From: Streptococcus vicugnae
Lineage (GTDB): Bacteria > Bacillota > Bacilli > Lactobacillales > Streptococcaceae
NCBI RefSeq assembly: GCF_016461705.1
Contig: NZ_JAEMHW010000001.1
Coordinates: 558,001-622,000 of the forward strand
Length of the DNA stretch: 64,000 nucleotides
Reading direction: 5' to 3'
Shown: positions 36,969 through 44,183 of the stretch, one piece after another
Layout of the letters: each line of letters starts with the position of its first letter
Numbering within the stretch: the first letter of the stretch is position 1
The notes under the pieces: model-generated
Database searches by the model: none
Told to the model about the DNA's origin: nothing
The model's input: only the letters and a program-made list of their open reading frames with translations
Program-made: the position numbers and the translations under genes

Positions 36969-37169
36969 TTAAAAGACATTGAGTAACAAACCTAATCCAA
37001 CAATAAAAAGAATAATCCCAGATAGACCGCCGCTCCATAAACTAGCCAACAGAAACTGCGATGTGTTTTCATTGCCATTTGCTTTAGTGTCAGTAAACAA
37101 CTTATAAGTGTTATAAAATTGAAATACTGCTATTAATAAGCACACAACACCAACGATTTTAGTTACCAT
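36969..37169 (-). CDS. Small two-segment membrane protein, putative immunity protein
   Basis: A 66-aa protein with two hydrophobic segments (residues 3-22 and 43-65) joined by a hydrophilic loop (DTKANGNENTSQF). GGAG precedes the ATG. It stands alone behind box E. A frameshifted second copy lies at 29840-30062. Small two-segment proteins of this type commonly give immunity to class IIb bacteriocins, but no family was recognised. Confidence 0.65.
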   Translation of the reverse strand: MVTKIVGVVCLLIAVFQFYNTYKLFTDTKANGNENTSQFLLASLWSGGLSGIILFIVGLGLLLNVF

Positions 37170-37274
37170 AATAGTCTCCTTTATGCTTCAATATTATTTT
37201 GAACAAGTTTAGCTAATCGCTTTAGCTTGTCCACACATAAAGTATATATCTTTTCCGAGGATTTTTTCGCCAAA

Positions 37275-37307
37275 GTCGTAAAATACCAATTTTTAGTCGC
37301 GAATAGC
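37275..37307 (-). promoter_or_regulatory. BlpR/BlpS box E
   Basis: Minus strand GCTATTCGCGAC-N9-GTATTTTACGAC; the first half is weaker (GCT for ACC). It touches the stop codon of the upstream gene at 37307 and drives 36969. Confidence 0.7.
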
Positions 37308-37498
37308 TATTTTTTATCTTTTTTGAAATAATTCTTGCATAAAAGCAACACAAACAACCCGCCAAATAATAAATTGTAAGTTGTTGAATTCCAAAAATCT
37401 TTATTGTACACAAAGTAATTAAACAACATTAAGCATATTCCAAGAAAGTCAAATATGAGAGCTGTGTATAAACTATTTTTACAAACTTTATCATTCAT
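37307..37498 (-). CDS. Small membrane protein downstream of the thioredoxin gene
   Basis: A 63-aa protein with two hydrophobic segments (LYTALIFDFLGICLMLFNYF and NLLFGGLFVLLLC) and a lysine-rich end. Its start overlaps the end of the secreted thioredoxin gene by 8 nt, so the two are translationally coupled. It may be a membrane partner of the thioredoxin or an immunity protein; no family recognised. Confidence 0.65.
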   Translation of the reverse strand: MNDKVCKNSLYTALIFDFLGICLMLFNYFVYNKDFWNSTTYNLLFGGLFVLLLCKNYFKKDKK

Positions 37499-38504
37499 TT
37501 GCTACTTTTCCTCTGCCAAGTTTCATTAAAATCAGTCCAAACAGAGAAATTAACAGTCCGTATGCTGAAAAGTTGTTTGCTTTAATGCCTAATTTAGGTA
37601 GGACGTTGCTATTATTAGTTTTTGTTTCATGTTTAGAGAAAGCTTGTGGGCTTTCTGGAACAATTAAGGCTTTTTCAGTGGTTTTAACATCATTTTGCGG
37701 TAAAAAAATCACATTCTGAATATTAGAATCAGTTTTTATTTCTTTAGTGTCAAATGCTATCGTTTCTGTATTATCTTCATTTGATTGTTCAGCCATTGCT
37801 GCTGCCATAGCCGCTGGAATTTTCCCATAAAAGAGATAGTCATAAAGTTCTTGTCCAGAAATACCACCACCAATCCACGCACTCACGATTTGACCATTTT
37901 GCAAACGGATAATGGTAGGCGTTCCTGGAATACCGACTGTTCCAAAAAGAAAGTTCGCTGCTTCTTCATCAAAATCCTGACTGTCAGTATTGTAATACTC
38001 TAGACGATTATCCATTAAAGTGTTGAACTCTTTTAAAGCTGGGGAAAACTGACGACAATAGTAACAAGTCGGACGTCCAACATAAATCACATGCTCTTTT
38101 CCGTCCTCTGTAAACATAGCATAAACATCTGTCATTGGAACGTGATTAAAGTCTGCGACATTTTCTTCATATTGGGAAATAGTGACTTCAGCTTCTTCTG
38201 GCTCATCTGATGTGTCTGATTCTATCGTTTCCGTTGCTTCGGTTGATTCCATTATAACTGATGAATTATCAGCCGTTTCAATTGATAATACCTCCTCAGT
38301 TTTTTCGGATTGACTTTCTGAAATATCATTTGATGGCTCAATAATATCTGTTGCTAGATTTTCTGTAACATTATCTCCATTATCCACAACTTCTGTCGTT
38401 TCAGTTGTAGGCACAAGCTCATCATCAGCAAAGACAGAAACGGTTGCCATTGATAAAACAGTTGCAGATAATAAAATTGTTGATTTAAAAATATTCTTTT
38501 TCAT
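37491..38504 (-). CDS. Secreted, probably wall-anchored thioredoxin-fold protein
   Basis: A 337-aa protein: signal peptide (1-26), a long acidic Thr/Glu/Ser region (about 27-115), a thioredoxin-like domain with active site RPTCYYCRQF and cis-proline segment GIPGTPTII (about 120-225), a linker, and a C-terminal NVLPKLG motif followed by a hydrophobic segment and a basic tail. LPKLG resembles a sortase signal with L in place of T. Thioredoxin-like proteins in bacteriocin loci are often called transport accessory proteins; here it could form disulfides in the two-cysteine bacteriocins. Regulated by box F. Confidence 0.85.
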   Translation of the reverse strand: MKKNIFKSTILLSATVLSMATVSVFADDELVPTTETTEVVDNGDNVTENLATDIIEPSNDISESQSEKTEEVLSIETADNSSVIMESTEATETIESDTSDEPEEAEVTISQYEENVADFNHVPMTDVYAMFTEDGKEHVIYVGRPTCYYCRQFSPALKEFNTLMDNRLEYYNTDSQDFDEEAANFLFGTVGIPGTPTIIRLQNGQIVSAWIGGGISGQELYDYLFYGKIPAAMAAAMAEQSNEDNTETIAFDTKEIKTDSNIQNVIFLPQNDVKTTEKALIVPESPQAFSKHETKTNNSNVLPKLGIKANNFSAYGLLISLFGLILMKLGRGKVANE

Positions 38505-38582
38505 AAAATCTCCTTTTAATTAAGATTGTCACCGCGATTGACCATTTCAGTTTAACAAATTCTCTTGGAAATAAACGTCCAA

Positions 38583-38615
38583 GTCGTAATTTGTCATTTT
38601 TAGGTCATAAACGGT
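38583..38615 (-). promoter_or_regulatory. BlpR/BlpS box F
   Basis: Minus strand ACCGTTTATGAC-N9-ACAAATTACGAC; drives the thioredoxin gene. Lies in copy 1 of a 115-bp direct repeat. Confidence 0.8.
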
Positions 38616-38630
38616 AAAATTTGATTAAAA

Positions 38631-38657
38631 CAAAAGCCGATAGGAATCTATCAGCTT
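38631..38657 (-). terminator. Terminator of the 38756-39182 unit
   Basis: GCTGATAG-ATTC-CTATCGGC followed by TTTTGTTTT on the minus strand. Confidence 0.8.
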
Positions 38658-38755
38658 GAAAATGTGTGACTATCACAATAGTAATACATTATAAATTATT
38701 CTTTCAGGCAATATTATTGCCATAAAAATATGAATCTGATTATCAATAATAGTTA

Positions 38756-38971
38756 TTATTTTTTATCTCTATTTTCATAATATATCAATAGCAAAATAAG
38801 CAAACAGACTATCGTCAGAAAACTAGTGTTAGCTTCCTTTTGACTTAAAACATAACAAGTCAAAAAAATGATATAAGATGAGGCTTTATTATTTTTCTTA
38901 ATAAAGAAACCGTCAATAAAAATTATAGCTAAGATAATGCAGAATAAAATAACAAAAATAGAATAGTACAT
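38756..38971 (-). CDS. Small membrane protein, putative immunity
   Basis: A 71-aa protein, almost entirely hydrophobic with two or three membrane segments (SIFVILFCIILAIIFIDGFF, LTIVCLLILLLIYY) and a charged end ENRDKK. It starts 5 bp after the 48-aa gene and lacks its own ribosome site, so coupling is likely. No family recognised; position in a Blp-box operon suggests immunity. Confidence 0.6.
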   Translation of the reverse strand: MYYSIFVILFCIILAIIFIDGFFIKKNNKASSYIIFLTCYVLSQKEANTSFLTIVCLLILLLIYYENRDKK

Positions 38972-38976
38972 AGAAA

Positions 38977-39123
38977 TTAATTTGCTTTATTTATACTATA
39001 CAATATAAACATTGTGAAGAAAACGAGAACTCCTTTTACTAACATACCGTCTGTCGATAATACTGCCTTCGCTCCCATTGCCAAAAACAGTATATTTTTT
39101 AGAATAGCTCTCCAATTTTTCAT
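38977..39123 (-). CDS. 48-aa membrane peptide, putative immunity
   Basis: Translation gives MKNWRAILKNILFLAMGAKA and a second hydrophobic stretch VLVFFTMFILYSI. Its ATG overlaps the TGA of the broken bacteriocin leader at 39120 (ATGA), so it is translated by coupling to that leader. It probably belonged to an operon with a bacteriocin that has since been deleted. Confidence 0.55.
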   Translation of the reverse strand: MKNWRAILKNILFLAMGAKAVLSTDGMLVKGVLVFFTMFILYSINKAN

Positions 39124-39182
39124 CTACAAAAACTTCCGTCATCTGTCATTACATCAAATTGTTCAAAAGTTTTTGTATTCAT
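39120..39182 (-). pseudogene. Bacteriocin leader remnant
   Basis: The first 14 residues, MNTKTFEQFDVMTD, and the AGGAGG region are shared with the bacteriocin genes at 40083 and 41225, but the frame then runs DGSFCR and stops before any GG cleavage site. The cargo peptide is missing, consistent with deletion between the leader and the next gene. Confidence 0.8.
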
Positions 39183-39262
39183 TTGAATACCTCCCAATAA
39201 TTTTTTGTCATCGCAACTGACAGATTTTACTTTAACAGATTGTGCGGTTAATGTACGACCAA

Positions 39263-39295
39263 GTCGTAATTTGTTGTTTTTAGGTCGTAAATGGT
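39263..39295 (-). promoter_or_regulatory. BlpR/BlpS box G
   Basis: Minus strand ACCATTTACGAC-N9-ACAAATTACGAC; drives the leader remnant and the 48-aa and 71-aa genes. Confidence 0.8.
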
Positions 39296-39310
39296 AAAAT
39301 TTGATTAAAA

Positions 39311-39338
39311 CAAAAGCTGATAGGCAATCTATCAGCTT
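39311..39338 (-). terminator. Terminator of the two-peptide bacteriocin operon
   Basis: AGCTGATAG-ATTGC-CTATCAGCT followed by TTTGTTTT on the minus strand. Confidence 0.8.
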
Positions 39339-39388
39339 GAAAATGTGTGACTATCATAATAGTAATACACTATAAAATTTTTAAATCC

Positions 39389-39556
39389 CTATCTAAACAT
39401 ATTAGACAGAATATCTACCACAACATAAACAATTGATAAAATCAATAAAACTTTACCGATCGTTTCTCGCTCTTCAGTCGAAACTTTAAATACTTTGCAA
39501 ATTAATAAATAGCATACTAAATTAACAAAAATAATAATACTATATTTTATAATCAT
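39389..39556 (-). CDS. 55-aa membrane peptide, putative immunity
   Basis: Two hydrophobic segments (YSIIIFVNLVCYLLI and VLLILSIVYVVVDIL) around a charged loop FKVSTEERETIGK. No ribosome site; the start lies 5 bp after the stop of the bacteriocin remnant at 39562, so coupled translation is likely. Probably an immunity protein of the operon behind box H. Confidence 0.6.
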   Translation of the reverse strand: MIIKYSIIIFVNLVCYLLICKVFKVSTEERETIGKVLLILSIVYVVVDILSNMFR

Positions 39557-39561
39557 ATATT

Positions 39562-39696
39562 CTATAAGTAGGCAGAGATACCCGAAGCCACACAGATCAT
39601 TGCAGCTCCACCTCCAGTAATTGGTCCAGTAGCTGCAGTAGTAACACCGAAATATACTAAATTAGCAACAATAATACTATGTTTTTCAAGAATAGA
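39562..39696 (-). pseudogene. Bacteriocin remnant, chimeric with an immunity gene fragment
   Basis: An open frame without a start reads KHSIIVANLVYFGVTT then ATGPITGGGAAMICVASGISA. The second part aligns with the C-terminal half of the bacteriocin at 39875 (AGGPVTATGYAVVCGTAG). The first part resembles the start of the 55-aa gene at 39389 (YSIIIFVNLVCYL) in DNA as well, so a recombination joined the two. Confidence 0.65.
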
Positions 39697-39720
39697 TTAT
39701 ATAATAGCTAAACTATATAT

Positions 39721-39870
39721 TTATGACGAAAAATATATAATTATTGTAAATAGTAGTGTTATTATAAATAATCTAGGGTACATCTCTCTATGTTTTTTGT
39801 CAAACAAATAGAATAGAACATATATAATGACTTGAGCTACTACAAGCCTAATTAATTCACTCCCCATCAT
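39721..39870 (-). CDS. Small membrane protein, putative immunity for the two-peptide bacteriocin
   Basis: A 49-aa protein starting MMGSELIRLVVAQVIIYVLF with two hydrophobic segments around DKKHREMYPR. It begins 4 bp after the bacteriocin gene at 39875 without a ribosome site of its own, as expected for a coupled immunity gene (Gip-like position in gallocin loci). The longer frame to 39924 would run inside the bacteriocin gene and is rejected. Confidence 0.65.
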   Translation of the reverse strand: MMGSELIRLVVAQVIIYVLFYLFDKKHREMYPRLFIITLLFTIIIYFSS

Positions 39871-39874
39871 TATA

Positions 39875-40063
39875 TCAATTAAAATATGCTGCAGCTGCTC
39901 CTGCAGTACCACATACAACAGCATATCCTGTCGCGGTAACTGGACCGCCTGCCCATGCTAAAAGCATACCTCCGAGACAGCCACCAACTGCTGCTCCAAC
40001 TTTTCCTCCACCAGAAACTAACTCTAAATCTGAGTTTGTCATTTCATGAAATTTATCATTCAT
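39875..40063 (-). CDS. Two-peptide class IIb bacteriocin, component beta
   Basis: A 62-aa prepeptide: leader MNDKFHEMTNSDLELVSGG (19 residues) and a 43-residue product rich in Gly/Ala with GxxxG-like spacing, beginning GKVGAAVGGCLGG. Cysteines at mature positions 10 and 32 could form a disulfide. GAGG precedes the ATG. It follows the alpha peptide by 19 bp, the usual arrangement of two-peptide bacteriocins, and occupies the gallocin (GllA) position. Confidence 0.88.
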   Translation of the reverse strand: MNDKFHEMTNSDLELVSGGGKVGAAVGGCLGGMLLAWAGGPVTATGYAVVCGTAGAAAAYFN

Positions 40064-40082
40064 CCTCAAATACCTCTTTATA

Positions 40083-40316
40083 TCAAAGACTAGCACCTAC
40101 ACAATATAAGCCACCAGCTATTGCTCCAAAATGGGCTCCAACAAATGCTCCTGGAATTGAAGTAACACCAAGCGTTGCCATACCACCTACAAATCCTGAT
40201 CCTGCACCTGTTAATGCGCCACCAAAAATTGCATTAACACATTTGTTTCCACCTTCAACGGTTGAAAGTTCTGTGTCTGTCATTACATCAAATTGTTCAA
40301 AAGTTTTTGTATTCAT
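40083..40316 (-). CDS. Two-peptide class IIb bacteriocin, component alpha
   Basis: A 77-aa prepeptide: a 23-residue leader ending ELSTVEGG and a 54-residue product starting NKCVNAIFGGALTGAGSGF with several GxxxG motifs, typical of paired helices in two-peptide bacteriocins. Cysteines at mature positions 3 and 49 suggest an end-to-end disulfide. AGGAGG lies 7 nt before the ATG at 40316. Behind box H, paired with the beta gene. Likely a gallocin-type peptide, but identity with GllA1/GllA2 needs comparison. Confidence 0.9.
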   Translation of the reverse strand: MNTKTFEQFDVMTDTELSTVEGGNKCVNAIFGGALTGAGSGFVGGMATLGVTSIPGAFVGAHFGAIAGGLYCVGASL

Positions 40317-40396
40317 TTGAATACCTCCTAAAATATTTTTATCAATCGCGATGACAAAATTTATTTTGTCAGAATATTCCATCTTTTTTCGTTCAA

Positions 40397-40429
40397 GTCA
40401 TAAAACGTTATTTTTTAGTCGTAAACAGT
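40397..40429 (-). promoter_or_regulatory. BlpR/BlpS box H
   Basis: Minus strand ACTGTTTACGAC-N9-ACGTTTTATGAC; drives the two-peptide bacteriocin operon. Confidence 0.85.
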
Positions 40430-40448
40430 AAGATTTTAAAAAATAGTT

Positions 40449-40460
40449 ACCATTCACGAC
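40449..40460 (+). promoter_or_regulatory. Orphan Blp half-box
   Basis: ACCATTCACGAC in plus orientation with only a weak second half (ATATTTTATATG) 21 bp on. No plus-strand gene follows, so it looks like a relic of rearrangement. A matching orphan half in the other orientation is at 45640. Confidence 0.45.
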
Positions 40461-40492
40461 TGATCTTAAATATTTTATATGATTATTTTTTA

Positions 40493-41164
40493 CTAACCAA
40501 AGAAAACAAATGCAATCAGATGCCAGCCAAGATAAATATTCCACGCCATGTGAACAAGAATTGATGGATAAATCGAACGTGTTTTTCTAAAAAGAATCGC
40601 TAAAATTAAACCAAGAAAAGCATAGTTTTTAAATACCTCTAAACTAACACCATAAGAAAATAGATGAGCCACTGAGAACATTACAGCAGATAGTAAGCAA
40701 TCTAAGTAAAACTTTGATTTCTCAAAAAAGCTAGTCATCAAAGCGCCACGATAAACTAATTCTTCTAGGATTGGTCCGATGATAAAGGGTTGTAATGCTA
40801 CCAAAAACGCCTGCGGTGAGTGACGAAAAAATAGTAAATCATTATTTATATCTCCACCAACAAATAACAGTTTATTGAAGTAGGCGTATATCATCCCAAA
40901 AGCAAGCAAGGTTAATAGATAATCAAGGGGTTGCAGCGTTTTAATGCTGAACATTTCTGGTCTTCTTCGCCTTAGATATATCACCAACATGATAGTATAT
41001 ATGATGGTAAAAGCATTAATGAAAGGGTAAAAATAATCTGTTAATGGTAAATCAAACCGTTTTAAAATAGTAAACATTACAAACTTCAATCCAAATAGAT
41101 GACAATAGATAAAAAATATTGCCAATAGTTTTGGAGCAAGTGAGTTCTTTACTTTTTCTATCAT
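40493..41164 (-). CDS. CPBP-family membrane protease, putative immunity protein
   Basis: A 223-aa protein with about six membrane segments and the CPBP/Abi motifs EELVYRG (about 138), FSVAHLFSYG (about 170) and HMAWN (about 209). CPBP proteins in blp/pln loci act as bacteriocin immunity proteins and depend on these residues. It lies in an operon after the 39-residue bacteriocin at 41225. A closely similar, frameshifted copy sits in opposite orientation at 45769. Confidence 0.88.
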   Translation of the reverse strand: MIEKVKNSLAPKLLAIFFIYCHLFGLKFVMFTILKRFDLPLTDYFYPFINAFTIIYTIMLVIYLRRRRPEMFSIKTLQPLDYLLTLLAFGMIYAYFNKLLFVGGDINNDLLFFRHSPQAFLVALQPFIIGPILEELVYRGALMTSFFEKSKFYLDCLLSAVMFSVAHLFSYGVSLEVFKNYAFLGLILAILFRKTRSIYPSILVHMAWNIYLGWHLIAFVFFG

Positions 41165-41224
41165 AAATACTCCTTTTTTTAAAAACGGAAGGAGTCAAAA
41201 AATGACTTCTTCCGTGATTAATTA

Positions 41225-41413
41225 TCATTTCTTCCCACGTTTCTCTGGACAAACATAAGGCCACGGGGTAACGTGAATCCCATCTCTACAATATGTAACA
41301 TAGCCATACCAATCAGCACCGCCAGTTTCAAATGCTACCTGATTCCCGCCTTCCACAGTAGAAAGTGCTTCATCTGTCATTACATCAAATTGTTCAAAAG
41401 TTTTTGTATTCAT
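41225..41413 (-). CDS. Double-glycine bacteriocin with two cysteines, unusual composition
   Basis: A 62-aa prepeptide: a 23-residue leader almost the same as that of 40083 (ending ALSTVEGG) and a 39-residue product starting NQVAFETGGADWYGYVTYC and ending VCPEKRGKK. It is rich in aromatic residues and has no GxxxG motif or pediocin YGNGV box; cysteines are at mature positions 19 and 32. It has no partner peptide, so it may be a one-peptide class IId bacteriocin, with the CPBP gene after it as immunity. Confidence 0.8.
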   Translation of the reverse strand: MNTKTFEQFDVMTDEALSTVEGGNQVAFETGGADWYGYVTYCRDGIHVTPWPYVCPEKRGKK

Positions 41414-41493
41414 TTGAATACCTCCCAATAATTTTTTGTCATCGCGATTGACAAAATTTATTTTATCAGAATATTTCATCTTTTTTTGCCCAA

Positions 41494-41526
41494 GTCGTAA
41501 TTTGTTGTTTTTAGGTCGTAAATGGT
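41494..41526 (-). promoter_or_regulatory. BlpR/BlpS box I
   Basis: Minus strand ACCATTTACGAC-N9-ACAAATTACGAC; drives the 41225 bacteriocin and CPBP gene. Back-to-back with box J. Confidence 0.85.
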
Positions 41527-41555
41527 AAATTTTTTTGTATTTTCATGATTTTTTG

Positions 41556-41588
41556 ACCGTTTGCGACTTAAATTTGACTTTTTATGAC
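41556..41588 (+). promoter_or_regulatory. BlpR/BlpS box J
   Basis: ACCGTTTGCGAC-N9-ACTTTTTATGAC; TGG-CATAAT (41614-41622) follows 28 bp later. Drives 41661. Confidence 0.85.
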
Positions 41589-41660
41589 TTGGGTATTTTT
41601 AATGTTATTTTTATGGCATAATGAACAATTGTTACTAAGAAAAAGGGGAAGATTGGGACC

Positions 41661-41918
41661 ATGCTAACACGATTTTTTACTATTTCATCACGCACCTTGG
41701 CTTTTTTAGAAAAGCTGAAAACTGTCTTTGATTCTTGGCTTGCACCACTTACATTGCTTCTGCTAGGGATTACTTATTTTTTCATCGAAATCAATCGACA
41801 AGTGGCAATCGTATTATCTATTATTTCATTATTTTTAATATTTACCTATCTCATCTTAGAAGCATATCTTTTTATCCGAATCAGATTTTTTCTTTGGAAG
41901 AATGGTAAAGAAAAATAA
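41661..41918 (+). CDS. Hypothetical membrane protein, Blp-regulated
   Basis: An 85-aa protein with two membrane segments (about 27-45 and 48-72) and a basic end (WKNGKEK). It is the only gene between boxes J and K and precedes the exporter. No family recognised. An accessory or immunity role is possible from its regulation. Confidence 0.65.
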   Translation: MLTRFFTISSRTLAFLEKLKTVFDSWLAPLTLLLLGITYFFIEINRQVAIVLSIISLFLIFTYLILEAYLFIRIRFFLWKNGKEK

Positions 41919-41925
41919 TTTCTTG

Positions 41926-41958
41926 ACCGTTTGCGACCTATTTTTGACTTTTTACGAC
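41926..41958 (+). promoter_or_regulatory. BlpR/BlpS box K (blpAB)
   Basis: ACCGTTTGCGAC-N9-ACTTTTTACGAC; TGG-CACAAT (41984-41992) follows 28 bp later. Confidence 0.85.
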
Positions 41959-42024
41959 TTGGGCGTTTTTTAATCTTGTTTTATGGCACAATAGTTCTAG
42001 TTTCATTTTTAAAAGGGAAAGGTT

Positions 42025-44172
42025 ATGAAAAGATATAAATATGTTAGTCAGATTGATTTGCGAGACTGTGGTGTGGCAGCTTTGGCATCAGTTGCCAAGC
42101 ATTATGGATCAGATTTCTCGCTGGCTCATTTGAGAGAATTAGCCAAAACAACTAAGGAAGGGACAACAGCATTAGGGATAGTTGAGGCAGCTAAAGCAAT
42201 CGGCTTTGAAACACGCGCCATTCAGGCTAATATGGAACTGTTTGATATGGCTGATATTCCCTATCCTTTTATTGTTCATGTTAATAAAGAAGGCAAACTC
42301 CCGCATTACTATGTTATCTACAAAGCCAAAAAAGATTATCTTATTATCGGTGACCCTGATTCGAGCGTTGGGGTCACTAAAATGTCCAAAGCGCATTTTG
42401 CCAAAGAATGGACTGGAGTTGCTATCTTTTTAGCGCCTGCTCCGCACTATCAACCGCACAAAGATAAGAAAAATGGCTTAACAAGCTTTTTACCAATTAT
42501 TTTCAAACAAAAGGCACTGCTAACTTATATCATTCTGGCAAGTTTGCTCGTGACCTTGATTAATATTGTTGGGTCTTACTATTTGCAAGGAATCTTAGAC
42601 GATTATATTCCTAATCATTTGCAATCCACTCTTGGTATTGTCTCGGTTGGGTTGATTGTAACCTACATAATGCAACAAATCATGAGCTTTTCACAAAATT
42701 ATTTACTTGTTGTGCTGAGCCAACGGTTAACGATTGACGTGATTTTGTCTTATATTCGTCACATTTTTGAATTGCCCATGTCCTTTTTTGCCACAAGGCG
42801 GACAGGTGAAGTTATCTCACGTTTCACCGATGCTAACTCGATTATTGATGCACTGGCATCAACGATTCTCTCTTTATTTTTAGATGTGAGTATTTTGTTT
42901 ATTGTCGGAAGTGTCTTAATTCTGCAAAATGCCAATCTTTTTTTCATCACCTTAATAGCATTGCCTATCTATGCTATTATTATTTTGGCTTTTATGAAAC
43001 CTTTTGAGCGAATGAATCACGATGTCATGCAAGCCAATTCTATGGTTAGCTCTGCGATTATCGAAGACATCAATGGTATTGAAACAATTAAATCTTTGAC
43101 TAGTGAGGAAGTCCGTTATCAAAATATTGACCGTGAATTTGTGGATTATTTGGATAAAAGTTTTACGCTTAGTAAGTATGAAGCTGTGCAAACGTCGTTA
43201 AAACAGGGAGCGCAGCTGATTTTAAACGTCGCTATTCTCTGGTATGGTTCACATTTAGTCATGGCTGGGAACATTTCAGTAGGACAATTGATTACTTACA
43301 ATACGCTTCTGTCGTACTTTACAACACCAATGGAAAATATTATTAATCTGCAAACCAAACTACAATCTGCCAAAGTAGCTAACAATCGTCTCAACGAAGT
43401 TTACTTAGTGTCATCTGAATTTGATAGCAAACCACTCTTAAATGACAGCCATTTTCTACAAGGAGATATTGTTTTTGATGATGTTTCTTATAAATATGGT
43501 TTTGGTCGTGACACGCTGAGTCATGTGAATTTACACATTAAGAAGGGTGAAAAAATTAGCCTAGTTGGTATCAGCGGTTCTGGTAAGACAACCTTAGCTA
43601 AAATGATTGTCAATTTTTACACACCTAACCATGGACAGATTACCCTTGGTGGCTACGATTTAAAAACCATTGATAAAAAAGCCATTCGCCAATACATTAA
43701 TTACCTACCACAACAGTCTTACGTCTTTTCAGGGACGATTTTAGAAAATTTAACCTTGGGAGCACCTGACAATATCACGCAAGAAGAAATTCTGAAAGCT
43801 TGTGAAATCGCTGAAATCCGTGCTGATATTGAATCGATGCCACTAGCATACCATACCGAACTTTCAGATGGTGCTGGGTTATCTGGTGGGCAAAAGCAAC
43901 GTTTAGCTTTAGCACGCGCTTTACTGACACAAGCTCCCGTCTTGATTTTAGATGAAGCCACAAGTGGTCTTGATGTTCTAACGGAAAAACGTGTGATTAA
44001 AAATTTACTATCTCTCACAGACAAGACTATTATTTTTGTTGCCCACCGTTTGAGCATTGCTGAACAATCTGACCGTGTCATTGTTCTAGATAAAGGACAA
44101 GTTATCGAAGAAGGGCATCATAAACAACTCATCCAAAATCAAGGTTTCTATGCACAGTTATTTCATGAATAA
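42025..44172 (+). CDS. blpA: Peptidase C39 ABC exporter BlpA
   Basis: A 715-aa peptidase-containing ABC transporter. The N-terminal C39 peptidase has the catalytic Cys in DLRDCGVAALAS (about 14), His in LPHYYVIY (about 95) and Asp in IGDPDS. Six membrane segments follow (about 160-440), then the ATPase with Walker A GISGSGKTT, signature LSGGQKQR and Walker B LILDEATSG. It cleaves double-glycine leaders and exports pheromone and bacteriocins together with BlpB. The gene is intact, unlike its partner. Confidence 0.95.
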   Translation: MKRYKYVSQIDLRDCGVAALASVAKHYGSDFSLAHLRELAKTTKEGTTALGIVEAAKAIGFETRAIQANMELFDMADIPYPFIVHVNKEGKLPHYYVIYKAKKDYLIIGDPDSSVGVTKMSKAHFAKEWTGVAIFLAPAPHYQPHKDKKNGLTSFLPIIFKQKALLTYIILASLLVTLINIVGSYYLQGILDDYIPNHLQSTLGIVSVGLIVTYIMQQIMSFSQNYLLVVLSQRLTIDVILSYIRHIFELPMSFFATRRTGEVISRFTDANSIIDALASTILSLFLDVSILFIVGSVLILQNANLFFITLIALPIYAIIILAFMKPFERMNHDVMQANSMVSSAIIEDINGIETIKSLTSEEVRYQNIDREFVDYLDKSFTLSKYEAVQTSLKQGAQLILNVAILWYGSHLVMAGNISVGQLITYNTLLSYFTTPMENIINLQTKLQSAKVANNRLNEVYLVSSEFDSKPLLNDSHFLQGDIVFDDVSYKYGFGRDTLSHVNLHIKKGEKISLVGISGSGKTTLAKMIVNFYTPNHGQITLGGYDLKTIDKKAIRQYINYLPQQSYVFSGTILENLTLGAPDNITQEEILKACEIAEIRADIESMPLAYHTELSDGAGLSGGQKQRLALARALLTQAPVLILDEATSGLDVLTEKRVIKNLLSLTDKTIIFVAHRLSIAEQSDRVIVLDKGQVIEEGHHKQLIQNQGFYAQLFHE

Positions 44173-44183
44173 AAGGAGAACAT

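Larger units (their letters stand above)
38581..38696. repeat. 115-bp direct repeat, copy 1 (box plus terminator)
   Basis: From AAGTCGTAATTTGT to about AATACATTATAAA this segment is nearly the same as 39261-39377, differing at about ten positions. Each copy contains one Blp box and the terminator of the next operon. Confidence 0.85.
39261..39377. repeat. 115-bp direct repeat, copy 2
   Basis: Second copy of the 38581-38696 segment, 680 bp away, with box G and a terminator. Confidence 0.85.

Noticed and set aside
39955..40320. Plus-strand frame of 121 codons antisense to both bacteriocin genes
   Set aside because: Pro/Ala-rich shadow of Gly-rich bacteriocin codons; no initiation signals.
40083..40382. 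Longer start of the alpha bacteriocin at 40382
   Set aside because: The extension precedes the AGGAGG site and the conserved leader; its similarity to the region before 41413 is due to the repeated promoter, not protein.
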